From positions 1,612,001 through 1,676,000 of the forward strand of contig CAVQEJ010000003.1 in the NCBI GenBank assembly GCA_963711505.1: a stretch of DNA of 64,000 nt, given 5' to 3'. Shown one piece after another: positions 44,224 through 55,070 of this stretch (positions within the stretch are counted from its first letter, which is position 1; every line of letters begins with the position of its first letter). Below the pieces are notes generated by a model, which saw nothing but the letters and a program-made list of their open reading frames with translations, was not told the origin of the DNA and did not search any database. The DNA is from JAGWRA01 sp963711505. GTDB lineage: Bacteria > Acidobacteriota > Vicinamibacteria > Vicinamibacterales > CAVVIG01. The translations under genes and the position numbers were made by a program.

Positions 44224-47024
44224 TCAGGCCTCCCCGCCGCTCAACGCCTGTCGCACGCGCTCGAGCAGCGTGAGCGGCGCGAACGGCTTGTGCAGCAGCT
44301 GGGCCCTCGTCCGCTGCAGACTCTGAACGAGCATCTCGGGCTCGGAGTAGCCCGACATGAAGAGCACCTGCAGCGCCGGCCGCACGCGGCCGACCGCCTC
44401 GGCCAGCGCGGCGCCGTTCATGCCCGGCATCACGACGTCGGTCAGCATCAGGTCGATCGTCAGCCCGGGATCCGCGGCGAGCCGCAGTGCTTCATCCGGC
44501 GTGCGCGCCTGAATCACCTGATAGCCGCGGCGCGTCAGCACGCGGTCGATCAGGGCCCGCACGCCATCCTCGTCCTCGACGACCAGGACGGTCTGCGGCT
44601 CGGCGGGCCCGGCGTCGCTCACCGGTGCCGCGGGCTTCGGCGCCTCGACAGCCCCTTCGACGACCGGCAGGTAGATCGAGAAGGTGGCCCCGGCTCCGGG
44701 CGCCGTGACGACCTGAATGCCGCCTCCGCTCTGCGTGGCGACGCCGTACACGGTCGCGAGCCCGAGGCCGGTCCCCAGATTGCCCTTCGTCGTGAAGAAC
44801 GGCTCGAACAGGTGCTTGCGCGTGGCGGCATCCATCCCCACGCCCGTGTCCGAGACGGAGATCTCCACGTGCGGCCCCGCCTCGAGCACGCCGGCATCCA
44901 GCGATTCGTCTCCATCGAGCTTGCGCGCCGCGGTCGAGATGACGAGATGTCCCCCTTCGGGCATGGCGTCGCGGGCGTTGACGACGAGGTTCATGAGCAG
45001 CTGCTCGATCTGGCCGCGATCGGCCTGCACGACGCCGATGTCCGGGTGCAGCCGGGTCTCGAGCGAGATGTTCTCGCCGATGACCCGCGTCAGCATGCCG
45101 CGGAGGCTCTCGACCACCTCGTTGAGATCGAGCCGGACGGGCTGCAGGATCTGGCGCCGGCTGAAGGCGAGCAGCTGGCCGGTGAGGCGGGTCGCGCTCT
45201 CGGCGGCGCGGATGACCTCCCGCAACCCGTCGGCCTGCACGGCGTCGAGGCGCCCCTCCTCGACGAGCAGCTGCGCGTGGCCGAGGATGGCGGTGAGCAG
45301 GTTGTTGAAGTCGTGAGCGATGCCGCCGGCCAACTGGCCGATGGCCTCCATCTTCTGGGCCTGCCGGAACTGATCTTCGAGCGCCTTGCGGCCCGACACG
45401 TCGGAGACCATCGCCAGCGCGCCGACGACCTGCTGCCGGTCGTCGACGATGGGCGAGGTCTTGATCTCGGCCCAGACCAGGTGACCGTCCCGATGACGGT
45501 AGGGCACCTCCAGCCGCTCGCTGATCAGCGCCGCCTGCGCCCCAGGCTCTCGGCCGCCTGCGCCTGATACGACGGATCGATGAACTCGAACACGGAGCGT
45601 CCGATCATGTCGTCCGGTTCGTACCCGAACATCTGCGCCAGCTGGCGGTTCACGTACTCCGTGCGGTTCTGGGCGTCGAGCACCCAGACGCCTTCGCTCG
45701 TCGTCTCGACGATGCGGCGGTACCGCGCCTCGCTCTCGCGCAGCGCGTCCTCCGCCTCCCGCTGTTCGGTGATGTCGGCGAGGATCCCGGCGATGTGGCG
45801 ATGGCCCTCCTCGCCGTCAATCGGAAAGAACGAACCGCGGATCCGGCGCAGGTGGCCGACGTTCTCGGCGCGCCCGGCCCGCCACTCGACCTGGTGCACC
45901 GCCTTGCCCGTCTCGCGTACCTGATCGAGCACCGGGATGATCAGGTGCGCGATCTCCGGCAGCACCTCGGTGACCGACCGGCCGACGTGGGTCTCGGGCG
46001 ACGCGCCGTGCATCCGGGCGAGCCTCCGGTTGATCTGCACGTAGCGGTACTGGTCGTCGAGAATGACGAGGCCGATGGGCGCAGCTTCGAAGAAGGCCTC
46101 CAGCCGCTGCTGCTGCACGGCGAGCTCGCGTTCGAGCCGCCGCTGCTCGGTGACGTCGCGGAAGTGCACGACGATCCCCTGGACGGCGCTGTCGGCGAGG
46201 CGATTCACGCCGACCAGGCTCAGGTCGCGCCACCCGCCGCTGCGGTGCTGCACCCGCAGCGAGCAGGCGATGGGCTGGCCGGGCTCGGCGAGCATGCGGG
46301 CGAAGACGCCCTCCGCGAGCTTCAGATCGGCCGGATGGATCAGCTCGAAGGCGCTCCGTCCGGCGAGCTCGTCCGCGGGGTAGCCCATGATGCGCCCCAG
46401 CGCATCGCTGTTGAAGACGTTGTAGCCGTCGGCGTCGACGACGGCGATGCCGTCGAGACTGTGCTCGATGAGGCCGCGCAGGCGCCGCTCGCTCTCCGTG
46501 ACCGCCTCCTCCATCCGAAGTCGGGCGGTCACGTCGCGCGCGTTCAGAATGATGCCGCCGACGGCCGCGTCGTGCAGGTGGTTCGACGCCACGCCCTCCA
46601 TGTGGACCCAGTGGCCCTCCCGGTGGCGGATGCGGTACGCGAAGGTGGCCGAGGCGTCGGGCACCTCGAGGCTCGGGCCGAACACCATGAGCAGGCGGCT
46701 GGCGTCCTCGGGATGCACGTGATCGAAGCCGTGCGTGCCGACGAGTTCGATTGGCTCGTACCCGAGGAGGGTCGTGACGGAAGGACTGACGAATCGGACG
46801 ATGAGGCCGGCGTCGAGCACGAGGACGACGTCGAGGGTGTGCTCGACGAGCGCGCGGAAGAACTCTTCACGGGTCCCGGTGCCGGGTCGCGGATCGGGCG
46901 GGCGGCGGTCGGGCCAGAACGGTCGGCCATACAGCTCCTCAATACCGGCGTCCCCCGATGGCCGGCGCCCCGACGTCCGGCGACGGTCCGCAGGGGCCGT
47001 ATCGTACACGAATCCCCCGGGCAC
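44224..47024 (-). CDS. Hybrid sensor histidine kinase with four to five PAS domains and a receiver, with apparent frameshift
   Basis: About 930 residues from a GTG at 47024 (GAGG upstream). Successive PAS domains, visible at FRALVEHTLDVVLVLDAGLIVRF, LRGLIEHSLDGIAVVDADGYNVF, FEAAPIGLVILDDQYRYVQINR and YRRIVETTSEGVWVLDAQNRTEY; the last is crossed by a shift near 45530 and continues as PYRHRDGHLVWAEIKTSPIVDDRQQ. Then the phosphoacceptor region GQLAGGIAHDFNNLLTAILGHAQ, ATPase domain with NLVVNARDAMPEGGHL and TGLGLATVYGVATQSGGG, and a C-terminal receiver with IDLMLTDVVMPGMNG and KPFAPL. Hybrid kinase; signal unknown. Confidence 0.88.
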
Positions 47025-47030
47025 GCAACC

Positions 47031-48602
47031 TCACGCCGCGCCGGTGTCGCGCAGGCCCGCCAGCTCCTCGTCGGCCAGACGGTTGAGCTCGTCGTAGCGC
47101 TCGGGTGACAGCAGCCCCTGCCGGACCAGCTCGGCGAGACGCGCCTTCTTGACGTCCACCAGGTGCCGCTTCACGCGCTGGAACTGCTGGTGCTCGAGTG
47201 CGAAGTTCTTCACGTCGAGCTGCTGCAACCGCTCGCGCATCTGCGAGTGCCCCTCCGACACGTTCGCCTTCAGGGCGTCGTAGAGCCGGCCCGTGATCAT
47301 GCCGCGGTGGCGCAGCGCATCCAGCTCGACGAGCGCCGCCGTATCCGCCAGCAGGCGGGCCTGCAGGAACTCGTACTCGCGCTCCTCGTCGCTCACCACG
47401 GGGTGGCCCAGCCCCAGCCGGCGCAGCAACGGCGACAGCGTCAGCCCCTGGGCGAGCAGACTGAAGATGACGGTGCCGAAGATCATCACGACGAGCTGAT
47501 TGCGCCCCGGCATGGCGCTCGGCAGGCTGAGGACGAGCGCGATCGAGAGCGATCCGCGCAGGCCGCCCCACACCAGCACGTGCTGCCAGCGGAGGGGAAT
47601 CGGCTCGTCGACTCGTCCGATCCACGGCATCAGGCCATAGACCGCCGCGAGCCGCCCGGCCAGCATGGCCAGCACCGCCCAGAGGATCGGCACGATGCCG
47701 GCGGCGAGCATCGACAGGTGGATCTCCAGCCCGATCAGGAGGAACACCAGCGAGTTGACGACGAAGGCGGCGTACTCCCAGAACGAGTTGACGGCCAGCT
47801 GGGTCGTCGCCGACATGCCACGCGGGCGGCCGTAGTTGCCGATGACCAGCCCGGTCACGAGGACCGCAATCACCGGCGACACGTGCACGCCGTCGGCCAG
47901 CAGATAGGCGCCGTAGGCGCTCGTCGTCGTCAGCGTGATCTCGAGCAGGTGGTCGTCGAACTGCTCGGTCAACGTCGAGGCGATGAGCCCGACGACGGCG
48001 CCGACGATCGTGCCGCCGACCGCCACGACCAGGAACCCGCGCACCGACAGCGCCGCGAGCTGACCGAAGGTGCCGGTGGTCGCCCCCGCCGCGATCCCGA
48101 GCACGATCTGGAACACCGCCACCGAGGTGCCGTCATTGAAGAGACTCTCTCCCTCCACGATCGTCGTCAGTCGCTGCGGCAGGCCGAGGCGCCGGAACAG
48201 CGCGAGCACCGAGACCGGATCGGTCGCCGAGATCATGCAGCCGAACAGCAGGGCGAGCGGCCACGCCATGCCGATACCGAAGTGGAGGACCGTGCCGACG
48301 ACTCCCACCGAGATCACGACGCCGAGCACGGCGAGCGTGACGATCGGCACGGCGTTCTCGCGCAGCTCGTCCAGCTTCAGGTTCCACGAGGCCTCGAACA
48401 GCAGCGCCGGCAGGAAGATCAGCAGGATGAGCTCGGGCGAGATCTGGACGGCCGGCAGGAAGTGCATCGGGCTGATGACGAGCCCGACGATCACCAGCAG
48501 CAGCGTGTACGGCACGTGGATCCAGCGGGTCGCCATCGCCACCAGCGACGCCACCAGCAGGAGCCCGATCAGAACGGTAATGGCGAAGTGCGTCTCGATC
48601 AT
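47031..48602 (-). CDS. CPA1-type Na+/H+ antiporter with long C-terminal tail
   Basis: 523 residues starting MIETHFAITVLIGLLLVASL. About 12 hydrophobic segments, with the CPA1 motifs ATDPVSVLALFRRLG and EGESLFNDGTSVAVFQIV, and GGLRGSLSIALVLSLPS. The cytoplasmic tail (~395-523) is hydrophilic and helical (EEREYEFLQARLLADTAALVE, RLQQLDVKNFALEHQQFQRVKR), longer than in minimal NhaP proteins, and could regulate activity. It ends just before the kinase gene (6-base gap), so expression may be linked to that regulator. Confidence 0.9.
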   Translation of the reverse strand: MIETHFAITVLIGLLLVASLVAMATRWIHVPYTLLLVIVGLVISPMHFLPAVQISPELILLIFLPALLFEASWNLKLDELRENAVPIVTLAVLGVVISVGVVGTVLHFGIGMAWPLALLFGCMISATDPVSVLALFRRLGLPQRLTTIVEGESLFNDGTSVAVFQIVLGIAAGATTGTFGQLAALSVRGFLVVAVGGTIVGAVVGLIASTLTEQFDDHLLEITLTTTSAYGAYLLADGVHVSPVIAVLVTGLVIGNYGRPRGMSATTQLAVNSFWEYAAFVVNSLVFLLIGLEIHLSMLAAGIVPILWAVLAMLAGRLAAVYGLMPWIGRVDEPIPLRWQHVLVWGGLRGSLSIALVLSLPSAMPGRNQLVVMIFGTVIFSLLAQGLTLSPLLRRLGLGHPVVSDEEREYEFLQARLLADTAALVELDALRHRGMITGRLYDALKANVSEGHSQMRERLQQLDVKNFALEHQQFQRVKRHLVDVKKARLAELVRQGLLSPERYDELNRLADEELAGLRDTGAA

Positions 48603-48932
48603 GAGCCTCGGGCGGGTGGGCGGAGCGCCCGCCGCCGGAACAGGCACGAACCGGCCGGGCCGATCTGCACGGGATTGGGTCGATGATATCAAGTCGGACG
48701 GCCGGGGTGCGATCCGGTCTCGGCGGAACAGAGCTGGTGGGGATATTCCGGCGGCCCCGGCGCACCGGGACGCGGCACGGTGACGGGTGGCGTGGCGCAC
48801 ACGCCCTGGCTGCCACGGCCGGCCTCGTGCGCCCGGCCGATGACGCACGATTCACGATCACGGGCGGCGACAGGAGGCCGGACATCCGGCCGGGGGCACG
48901 ACGAGGGCGGCGCCAGCCGCCCTCACCCACGA
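48603..48932. other. 330-base intergenic region with no recognised element
   Basis: Between the antiporter start and the Dabb gene stop on the same strand. GC-rich with no open reading frame supported by a motif or ribosome site. The antiporter promoter should lie here, but no convincing hexamer pair was found. Confidence 0.5.
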
Positions 48933-49220
48933 TCAGGCGTTGAAGTCCACCGACACGATGTGCTGGCAGATCGCCACGCCCCCCTGCGCGACGGGGACGT
49001 GACGGGGGTCCGTCGCGTACGCATCGAGCGCCGCGCGATCGCGGAACTTCACGAGCAGGCCCACGTCGTACGACCGGCTCGTGTGCAGCAGGTCGGCGCC
49101 GACGTGCAGCTCGAGCACGCCGTCGATGACGCTCAGGCCCGCGAGGGCCTCGCGATGCTCGGTGCGCGTCCGTTCGTCGATGTCGGGCTTGTACTTGAAG
49201 GCGACCAGGTGAATGAGCAT
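48933..49220 (-). CDS. Dabb-domain (stress-responsive alpha/beta barrel) protein
   Basis: 95 residues. MLIHLVAFKYKPDIDERTRTEHREALAGL, HVGADLLHTSRSYDVGLLVKFRDRAALDAY and CQHIVSVDFNA match the dimeric Dabb fold (stress-responsive A/B barrel), including the N-terminal His-Val/LxxFK strand. Members are small, dimeric and mostly of unknown function. Stands alone between the antiporter and the peptidase on the same strand, with a 78-base gap to the peptidase gene. Confidence 0.88.
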   Translation of the reverse strand: MLIHLVAFKYKPDIDERTRTEHREALAGLSVIDGVLELHVGADLLHTSRSYDVGLLVKFRDRAALDAYATDPRHVPVAQGGVAICQHIVSVDFNA

Positions 49221-49298
49221 GCGAGAGCCTCCTCTGCGGGTGACGGGCCCCGCGCCCGGCCGCAGCCGGGCACGGGGACGAACCGGACGGCGATGGCG

Positions 49299-50801
49299 CT
49301 AGCGGCCGCCGGAAGACGCCGTGGCCGCGGCCGGCGGCATCGGGATCTTCTGGTCGAGCATCGCGGCGTCGTAGGCGAACGCCGCCAGCACGATCGCCGC
49401 TTCCTCGAGGCTGGGCAGGCTCACGCGCTCGTCCATGTCCATGTTGGTGTGGTGAATCCGCTTGTCGTAGTTCGTGTAATCGCGAATCGCGTTGAACCCG
49501 GCCATGCCCGCCTGCAGGAAGCTGAGATGATCGGTCGAGCCGATGCCCTGCATCACGTTGCGGCGGGCGCCGAGGTCGCCGAACGGCTCCAGCCAGGTAT
49601 CGAACAGCGCCTTGGCCTGCGGGTCGTTCTCCATGTAGAAGCCATAGGCCCACCCGCGACCGGCGTCGGTGTTGAAGTAGACGTCGAAGTCATCGCGCGC
49701 GGCCCGGTTCGCCGGCCCGGCCAGGTGCTGCTCCACGTAGTGGCGCGACCCCAGCAGTCCCTGCTCCTCACCGCTCCAGATGCCGACACGGATCGTCCGG
49801 CGCGGCCGGGCCCCGACGGCCTTCAGGATGCGCATCGCCTCCATGACTTCCGCCGAGCCGTCCGCGTTGTCCGCCGACCCGGTCGCGCTGTGCCACGAGT
49901 CGAGGTGGGCCCCGATCATCACCACCTGATCCTTCAGCGCCGGATCGGTCCCCGGCAGCTCCGCCAGCACGTTGTCGGTGTCGGGATTGTCCTCGTAGTA
50001 CTTCCCCTGCACGTTCACGCGCAGCTTCACCGGCATGCCGTCCTTCAGCATCCGGAGGATCAGGTTGTACTGCTCGGCGGCCATCACGATGCTCGGCACG
50101 GCATCGGCGCCCGCATCCCGGCCCAGCACGAAGACGGTGCCGTAGTTCCCCGGACTCGGCTTGATGACCGCGCCGACGCCGGCCTCGTGCAGCGCATGGA
50201 CGAACGCCTGCCCCGCCTTGCCGACGCGCTCCGGATCGTGGGGAAAGGCCGGCGCTCTCCCCGCCGACGGATCGGCCGACGTGGTCGGCTGATAGCGATC
50301 ATCCGCCACGAAGGTCGTCTGCGCCGGCTGGCTGAGCACGATGGCGCCCTTGATCTGCGCGGCCATGGCGGGAATGTCGGCCGCCGTCCTGTCACCCAGG
50401 TAGACCGGCGTGCCGACGATGTCGCCGGGCGTCGAGGCGGACCAGCCCTCGGCGTAGCCGATGAGCGGCATGTAGCGCGGCTCCACCATCTCGACGGTGA
50501 GCTTCTGCAGCTCCCAGCCGCGGCCGAAGCGCCACGGCTCGAGCCGGGCGTTCGAGAGCCCGAAATCGCGCAACTGGTCGCGCGCCCACGCGGACGCGGC
50601 CTTCTGCGCGGGCGAGCCGGTGAGCCGTCCGCCGAACCGGGTCGTGATCGTATGGAAGATGCGCGCCACCTGCGAGTGCTCGAGGCCCTCGGTGCGGATC
50701 TTCGCGATCATGGCCGAGTCCATGACCGGTGCCGACTGCATCGTGCCGGTTGACGCCACCGCGAGCACCGCCGCCGCCGCCAGCCATCGTGTCGCCTTCA
50801 C
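49299..50801 (-). CDS. M28-family zinc aminopeptidase/carboxypeptidase Q-like, secreted
   Basis: 500 residues from a GTG at 50801 following an AAGGAGGAGGAG site. Signal MKATRWLAAAAVLAVASTGT. PA insert domain (~110-240) precedes the catalytic core: VVMIGAHLDSWHSATGSADNADGSA holds the His and Asp zinc ligands, WSGEEQGLLGSRHYV carries the catalytic Glu-Glu pair, and STDHLSFLQAG and HHTNMDMDERV give further ligands. The arrangement fits plasma glutamate carboxypeptidase/carboxypeptidase Q. Probably degrades peptides outside the cytoplasm. Confidence 0.9.
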   Translation of the reverse strand: MKATRWLAAAAVLAVASTGTMQSAPVMDSAMIAKIRTEGLEHSQVARIFHTITTRFGGRLTGSPAQKAASAWARDQLRDFGLSNARLEPWRFGRGWELQKLTVEMVEPRYMPLIGYAEGWSASTPGDIVGTPVYLGDRTAADIPAMAAQIKGAIVLSQPAQTTFVADDRYQPTTSADPSAGRAPAFPHDPERVGKAGQAFVHALHEAGVGAVIKPSPGNYGTVFVLGRDAGADAVPSIVMAAEQYNLILRMLKDGMPVKLRVNVQGKYYEDNPDTDNVLAELPGTDPALKDQVVMIGAHLDSWHSATGSADNADGSAEVMEAMRILKAVGARPRRTIRVGIWSGEEQGLLGSRHYVEQHLAGPANRAARDDFDVYFNTDAGRGWAYGFYMENDPQAKALFDTWLEPFGDLGARRNVMQGIGSTDHLSFLQAGMAGFNAIRDYTNYDKRIHHTNMDMDERVSLPSLEEAAIVLAAFAYDAAMLDQKIPMPPAAATASSGGR

Positions 50802-50949
50802 GGCTCCTCCTCCTTCGCCGCGCCTTCACCCTCGCGCAAGGCACGACTGCCCGAGAGGATAGCAGAATGCAGGGCCTCGCGTTCGCAGAGGGAGTGGGAG
50901 CAGGAGAGCAGCGGTCAGGAGAGAGTGAAACGGACAGCAGACACGCCGA

Positions 50950-52384
50950 TCAGGAGGCTTGCGGCGGGATGCTGGAGCCTCGGGAGTCCCGGAAGACCGC
51001 GATGAACATGCCGGCGGCGACGAGCAGGCAGGCCCAGGCGAACCAGTCGCCGATGCGATCGTAGATGGTCCTCACGTGGACGGCCTGCACCGTGGCCGCC
51101 AGCAGGACGTCGGGCGCCGCGTCGCTGCGCCGGTCGGCGATGACGCGGCCGTACGGATCGCTGACGGTCAGCCGGCCGTCCTGGGCGGCGCGCACGACAC
51201 TGAAGCCGCCCTCCACGCCCAGCACGACCGCCATCCGCGAGTGCAGCCAGCCGTCGCGGACGAAGTCCCAGGCCGGCACGAAGAGGATCCCGACCCCCTT
51301 CGCGGCATAGGCACGCCCGAGCGACGCGAAGTCGAGATCCTTGCAGATGGCCACGCCGGCCCGCCGCCCGTCGGCGTCCCACGCGGCCACCGAATGCCCC
51401 GCCTGATACCCGGATTCCAGGGCGGGCAGCAGATGCTGCTTGAGGTACCGGATCGCCACCTGGCCGTCGGGCGTGAAGACCACGGCCTCGTTGCGCTTCG
51501 GCGTGATCCCCGTCTCGTTGAAGCCGGCCACGACCCACGCCTGCGCGTGCGCCGCCGCCGCGGCCAGGATCTGCTGCGCCTGATCCCGGTACGCCGGGGC
51601 GATGCCGACGAACTTCTCGGGCAGCACGATGAACCGGGCGCCGTCGGCCGCCAGCTGGGCGACGCGGTTCGCATAGGCGCGGACCACCGGCAGCGCCTCG
51701 GCCGCGCTCGTCGTCTCGAAGTGTCCGACGGTCGTGTCGGTCACCGCCAGCCCCACCCGGATGCCCGGTCCGCCGGGCGGCATCAGCAGCCGGAACGTGC
51801 CGAAGGCGGCGATGCAGGCCACGACGGCCGCGGGCACGGCAAGCGCCACGACGAAATCGCGCCACGCGCGGCGGCGCAGCCACGCGGTCGCGAGGCCCGA
51901 CGCCACCAGCGAGACGACGAACGTCACGCCCGCCAGGCCCGTGACCGACGCGATCTGCAGGATGGTGGTGAAGCCGGCCTGCGTGTACGCGACACTCCCG
52001 AAGCTGCCATGCGGCGAGACCAGGCCGACGAGGTACTCGGCCGCGGTCAGGAGCACCGGAAAGGCGAAGAGGCCGACGTAGCGTGGGTTGCCGGCGCCAG
52101 ATGTACCGCGCGCCGCTCACCACCGCCGTGAACAGCAGCGCTTCGCCCACGGTCATCAGCGCGAGGCTCGCAGCCGGCAGCAGGCCGTGATAGAGCTGCA
52201 GCCACGTCAGGTTGCCGAGCAGGGCGGCGACGAAGCAGACCGCGACCGCCCGGCGGCCCGGCGTCGCGTACGCATACGCCAGGACCGGCGCGGGCGCGAC
52301 CCAGGCGAGCAGCCAGTAGTGATGCGCGCCGGTCGAGAGGAACCAGAGAGCGGCCGAGACGAGGATGACGACGATGGAGGTCAT
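50950..52384 (-). CDS. lnt: Apolipoprotein N-acyltransferase, with apparent frameshift
   Basis: About 478 residues. N-terminal TM bundle (VVILVSAALWFLSTGAHHYWLLAWVAPAPVLAYA..., VCFVAALLGNLTWLQLYHG), then a shift near 52090-52100, after which VLLTAAEYLVGLVSPHGSFG continues. The nitrilase-like domain has the Glu-Lys-Cys triad: Glu in FIVLPEKFVG, Lys in RYLKQHLLPALESG, Cys in GVAICKDLDF. C-terminal TM helix WFAWACLLVAAGMFIAVFRD. Lnt adds the third acyl chain to lipoproteins; sequence divergence is moderate, so a related nitrilase-type transferase is possible. Confidence 0.85.
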
Positions 52385-52474
52385 GGGGGTATCAACTGCA
52401 GGCTCTAGCCTACCGCCAATCCCCTGCTCTGTGGCAACGTCAGCCGCAGAAACAGCCCCAATCGCGGCTCGTGC

Positions 52475-54607
52475 CTAGCTCGCGCGGCGATCGGCCTGCA
52501 GGGTCCGCCCCTCGAGCAGCTCGGCAATCTGCCGGACGCACTCGGTGACGCTCATCGGCTTGGCGATGAACAGATCGGCGCCGGCGTCACGGGCCACCTT
52601 CTCCGCCCGATGCGGCTCCTGCCCCGACATCGCGATGATCGGTACGCCCTCGCCGCCGGGCAGCGCGCGCACCTGGCGGATCAGCTCCGCGCCGTCGAGG
52701 CCCGGCATGTTGAGGTCGGCGAGGATCAGGTCGGCTCCTTCCCTGCGGAACTGCTCCAGCGCGAGCCGGCCGTCCTCCACCGCCGAGGCGTCGAAGCCCC
52801 GGCGCCGGATCAGCGTCATGTAGAGCTGGCGGATGGTCTGGTCGTCCTCCGCGATCAGCACCCTCGGATTCCGGCCGCCCCCGATCACCCGCGAGACCTC
52901 GCGCACCAGGGCCGCCGCCGTCATCGGCTTCTGCAGGACGGTCATCCCCTTCATCGTGTCGCGCAACTCGTCGGCGACGACCGAGAGCACGATGATCGGG
53001 ATCGCCTGGAGCTGCGGGTCGGCGGTCATGGCCCGGACCGCGCCGTAGCCGCTGGCGCGCGGCATGATCAGGTCCATCACCACGAGGTCGGGCCCCCAGG
53101 TGCGGGCCCGATCCACCGCGTCGCTGCCGTCGCGTGCCTCGGCGACCTCGTAGCTGGCGCTCTCGAGCTGCCGCCGCAGCACGAGCCGCATGTCATCATC
53201 GTCGTCGACGATGAGCACGCGGCGCCTGGCGTAGCCCGACGCCGGAGCCGCGTCGGCCGCCGCCGCGGCCGGTTCCGGCGTGCGCACCGCGGCGTCGATG
53301 CTGGGCAGCGTGATCGTGAACGTGCTGCCGAAGCCGGGCTCGCTGGCCGCCTCGACGCTGCCGCCGTGCTGCTCGACGATCGCCTTCGTGATCACCAGTC
53401 CCAGGCCGGTGCCGGCGATTTTGCGCGTCGCCGATCCATCGAGCTGCTGGAACTTCTGGAACAGCCGGGGCAGGTCTTCGGTGGCAATCCCCCGGCCGGC
53501 GTCGTGCACGGCGAAGCTCACCATGTCGCCCGCCTTGGTGGCTTCGATCGTGACGATCGAGCCGGTCGGGGCGAACTTGATCGCGTTCGACAGGAGGTTG
53601 ACGAGGGCCTGGACGATCCGATCGCTGTCGACCGAGACGAGCGGCAGCGCGCGATCCACATAGGGCACCAGCCGGACGCGCTGCGTCCGGGCGACCCCCT
53701 CGACGCTCTCGATGGCCGTCGCCACCAGGTCGTGTGCGGTGCAGTCCGTGCGCTGCAGCTGCATCGCGCCCGCCTCGATCTTCGAGACGTCCAGGATGTC
53801 GTTGATGATCCGGATCAGCCGCTCGCAGTTGCCGAGCGCCACGTTGAGCAGCTGTCGCTGCTCCGGGTCCATCTGGTCGACGGACTCGTCGATGACGAGC
53901 TGCAGCGAACCGCGAATCGAGGTGAGCGGTGTCCGCAATTCGTGACTGACGGTCGACACGAACTCGTCCTTCATCTGCTCGATTCGCCGCCGCTCGGAGA
54001 CGTCGGACATGAGGCCGGCGAAGTGCCGGTGCCCGCCGGCCTCGAACTCGAACAGGGCGAGTTCCACGGGAAACACGGTTCCGTCGGGTCGCCGGCCGGT
54101 CCATTCACTGACGGTCCCCAGCGCGCGCTGACGGACCGCTTCCAGGAAGGCCTCGGCGTCGCCCTCGGGCTTCTGGTGCAGCTCGGTCACGTGCCGGCCG
54201 ATCAGCTCGGCCGCCGTCCACCCGAACATCCGCTCGGCCGCCGGGTTCACGGTCTCGATGATCCCGTGCTCGTCGGTCGTCACGAGCCCCGACAGCATGT
54301 TGTCGATGATGAGCCGCAGCCGCGCCTCGCTGCCCCGCAGCGCGGCATCGCCACGCGCCCGCGCCAGCGCCTGACGCCTCAGGAGGAAGAGCACGCACCC
54401 GAGCAGGACCAGTCCGATCGCCACCGCCTCGGCGTCATCCATCAACGACCGGGAGACCAGGAACCCCGCCAGCACCTCCTGCGCCCGCATCACCCCCTGA
54501 CCGACGCCGCCGTGTCGGTGCCACTCGCGGAGGACGAAGAGGCCGGCCAGGGCGACGACGGCCGCGCCCAGGGCCGCGAGTCGCCGGCGGGATCGGAGCT
54601 CGATCAC
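52475..54607 (-). CDS. Membrane hybrid sensor histidine kinase with two receiver domains
   Basis: 710 residues from a GTG at 54607 (GGAGG upstream, overlapping the regulator stop by four bases). Two TM segments near the N-terminus (ALGAAVVALAGLFVL, AVAIGLVLLGCVLFLLRR) with a ~30-residue periplasmic loop. PAS (~90-205; LRLIIDNMLSGLVTTDEHGII), HisKA with FVSTVSHELRTPLTSIRGSL (His ~225), ATPase domain with NLLSNAIKFAPTGS, DAGRGIATEDLPRLFQKFQQ and GTGLGLVITKAIVEQHGGS. Receivers: RVLIVDDDDDMRLVLR with LVVMDLIMPRA, and RVLIAEDDQTIRQLYM with LILADLNMPGLDG. It likely feeds the phosphorelay with the two genes just upstream. Confidence 0.9.
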   Translation of the reverse strand: MIELRSRRRLAALGAAVVALAGLFVLREWHRHGGVGQGVMRAQEVLAGFLVSRSLMDDAEAVAIGLVLLGCVLFLLRRQALARARGDAALRGSEARLRLIIDNMLSGLVTTDEHGIIETVNPAAERMFGWTAAELIGRHVTELHQKPEGDAEAFLEAVRQRALGTVSEWTGRRPDGTVFPVELALFEFEAGGHRHFAGLMSDVSERRRIEQMKDEFVSTVSHELRTPLTSIRGSLQLVIDESVDQMDPEQRQLLNVALGNCERLIRIINDILDVSKIEAGAMQLQRTDCTAHDLVATAIESVEGVARTQRVRLVPYVDRALPLVSVDSDRIVQALVNLLSNAIKFAPTGSIVTIEATKAGDMVSFAVHDAGRGIATEDLPRLFQKFQQLDGSATRKIAGTGLGLVITKAIVEQHGGSVEAASEPGFGSTFTITLPSIDAAVRTPEPAAAAADAAPASGYARRRVLIVDDDDDMRLVLRRQLESASYEVAEARDGSDAVDRARTWGPDLVVMDLIMPRASGYGAVRAMTADPQLQAIPIIVLSVVADELRDTMKGMTVLQKPMTAAALVREVSRVIGGGRNPRVLIAEDDQTIRQLYMTLIRRRGFDASAVEDGRLALEQFRREGADLILADLNMPGLDGAELIRQVRALPGGEGVPIIAMSGQEPHRAEKVARDAGADLFIAKPMSVTECVRQIAELLEGRTLQADRRAS

Positions 54608-55002
54608 GGGGCACCTCCCGCACCAATCAGATCCAGCTCGCCGAGAATCGCCGCCACACGGGCCCCGAGCGTGAGCGCATCGAACGGCTTCACGATATAG
54701 CCGGCCGCACCGAGCGCGATCCCCTGGCGGACTTCCGATTCCTGCGACTTGGCCGTCAGGAAGATCACGGGAATGTCGCGGGTGGCCGGATTCTCCTTCA
54801 GGCGGGCACACGCGCCCGGTCCGTCCAGTTCCGGCATCATCCAGTCGAGCAGGACCGCATCCGGGGGCTGCTTGCACACCACCGCGAGCGCCTCGGTGCC
54901 GTTGCCGGCCACGACGACGTCGAATCCGGCCCTCTTGAGGGCCAGGCGGGCAATCAGCTGAATGTCGGGATCGTCTTCGGCCAGCAGAATGCGAATACTC
55001 AA
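54604..55002 (-). CDS. CheY-like single-domain response regulator
   Basis: 132 residues from a TTG at 55002 (MSIRILLAEDDPDIQL). Receiver landmarks: ILLAEDDPDIQ acidic cluster, phosphoacceptor in AVLLDWMMPELDGPG, Thr in IFLTAKSQ and Lys in AGYIVKPFD. No output domain, so it acts by protein contact, for example as a phosphorelay shuttle between the flanking hybrid kinase and Hpt hub. Start confidence is modest because no strong ribosome site precedes the TTG. Confidence 0.85.
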   Translation of the reverse strand: MSIRILLAEDDPDIQLIARLALKRAGFDVVVAGNGTEALAVVCKQPPDAVLLDWMMPELDGPGACARLKENPATRDIPVIFLTAKSQESEVRQGIALGAAGYIVKPFDALTLGARVAAILGELDLIGAGGAP

Positions 55003-55070
55003 CGGTCCGGGCGCCTCTCCACCGCCCCGCGGCGGCCCGGCAACGGCCGGGCCCGCGGTCCGGCAGGCTC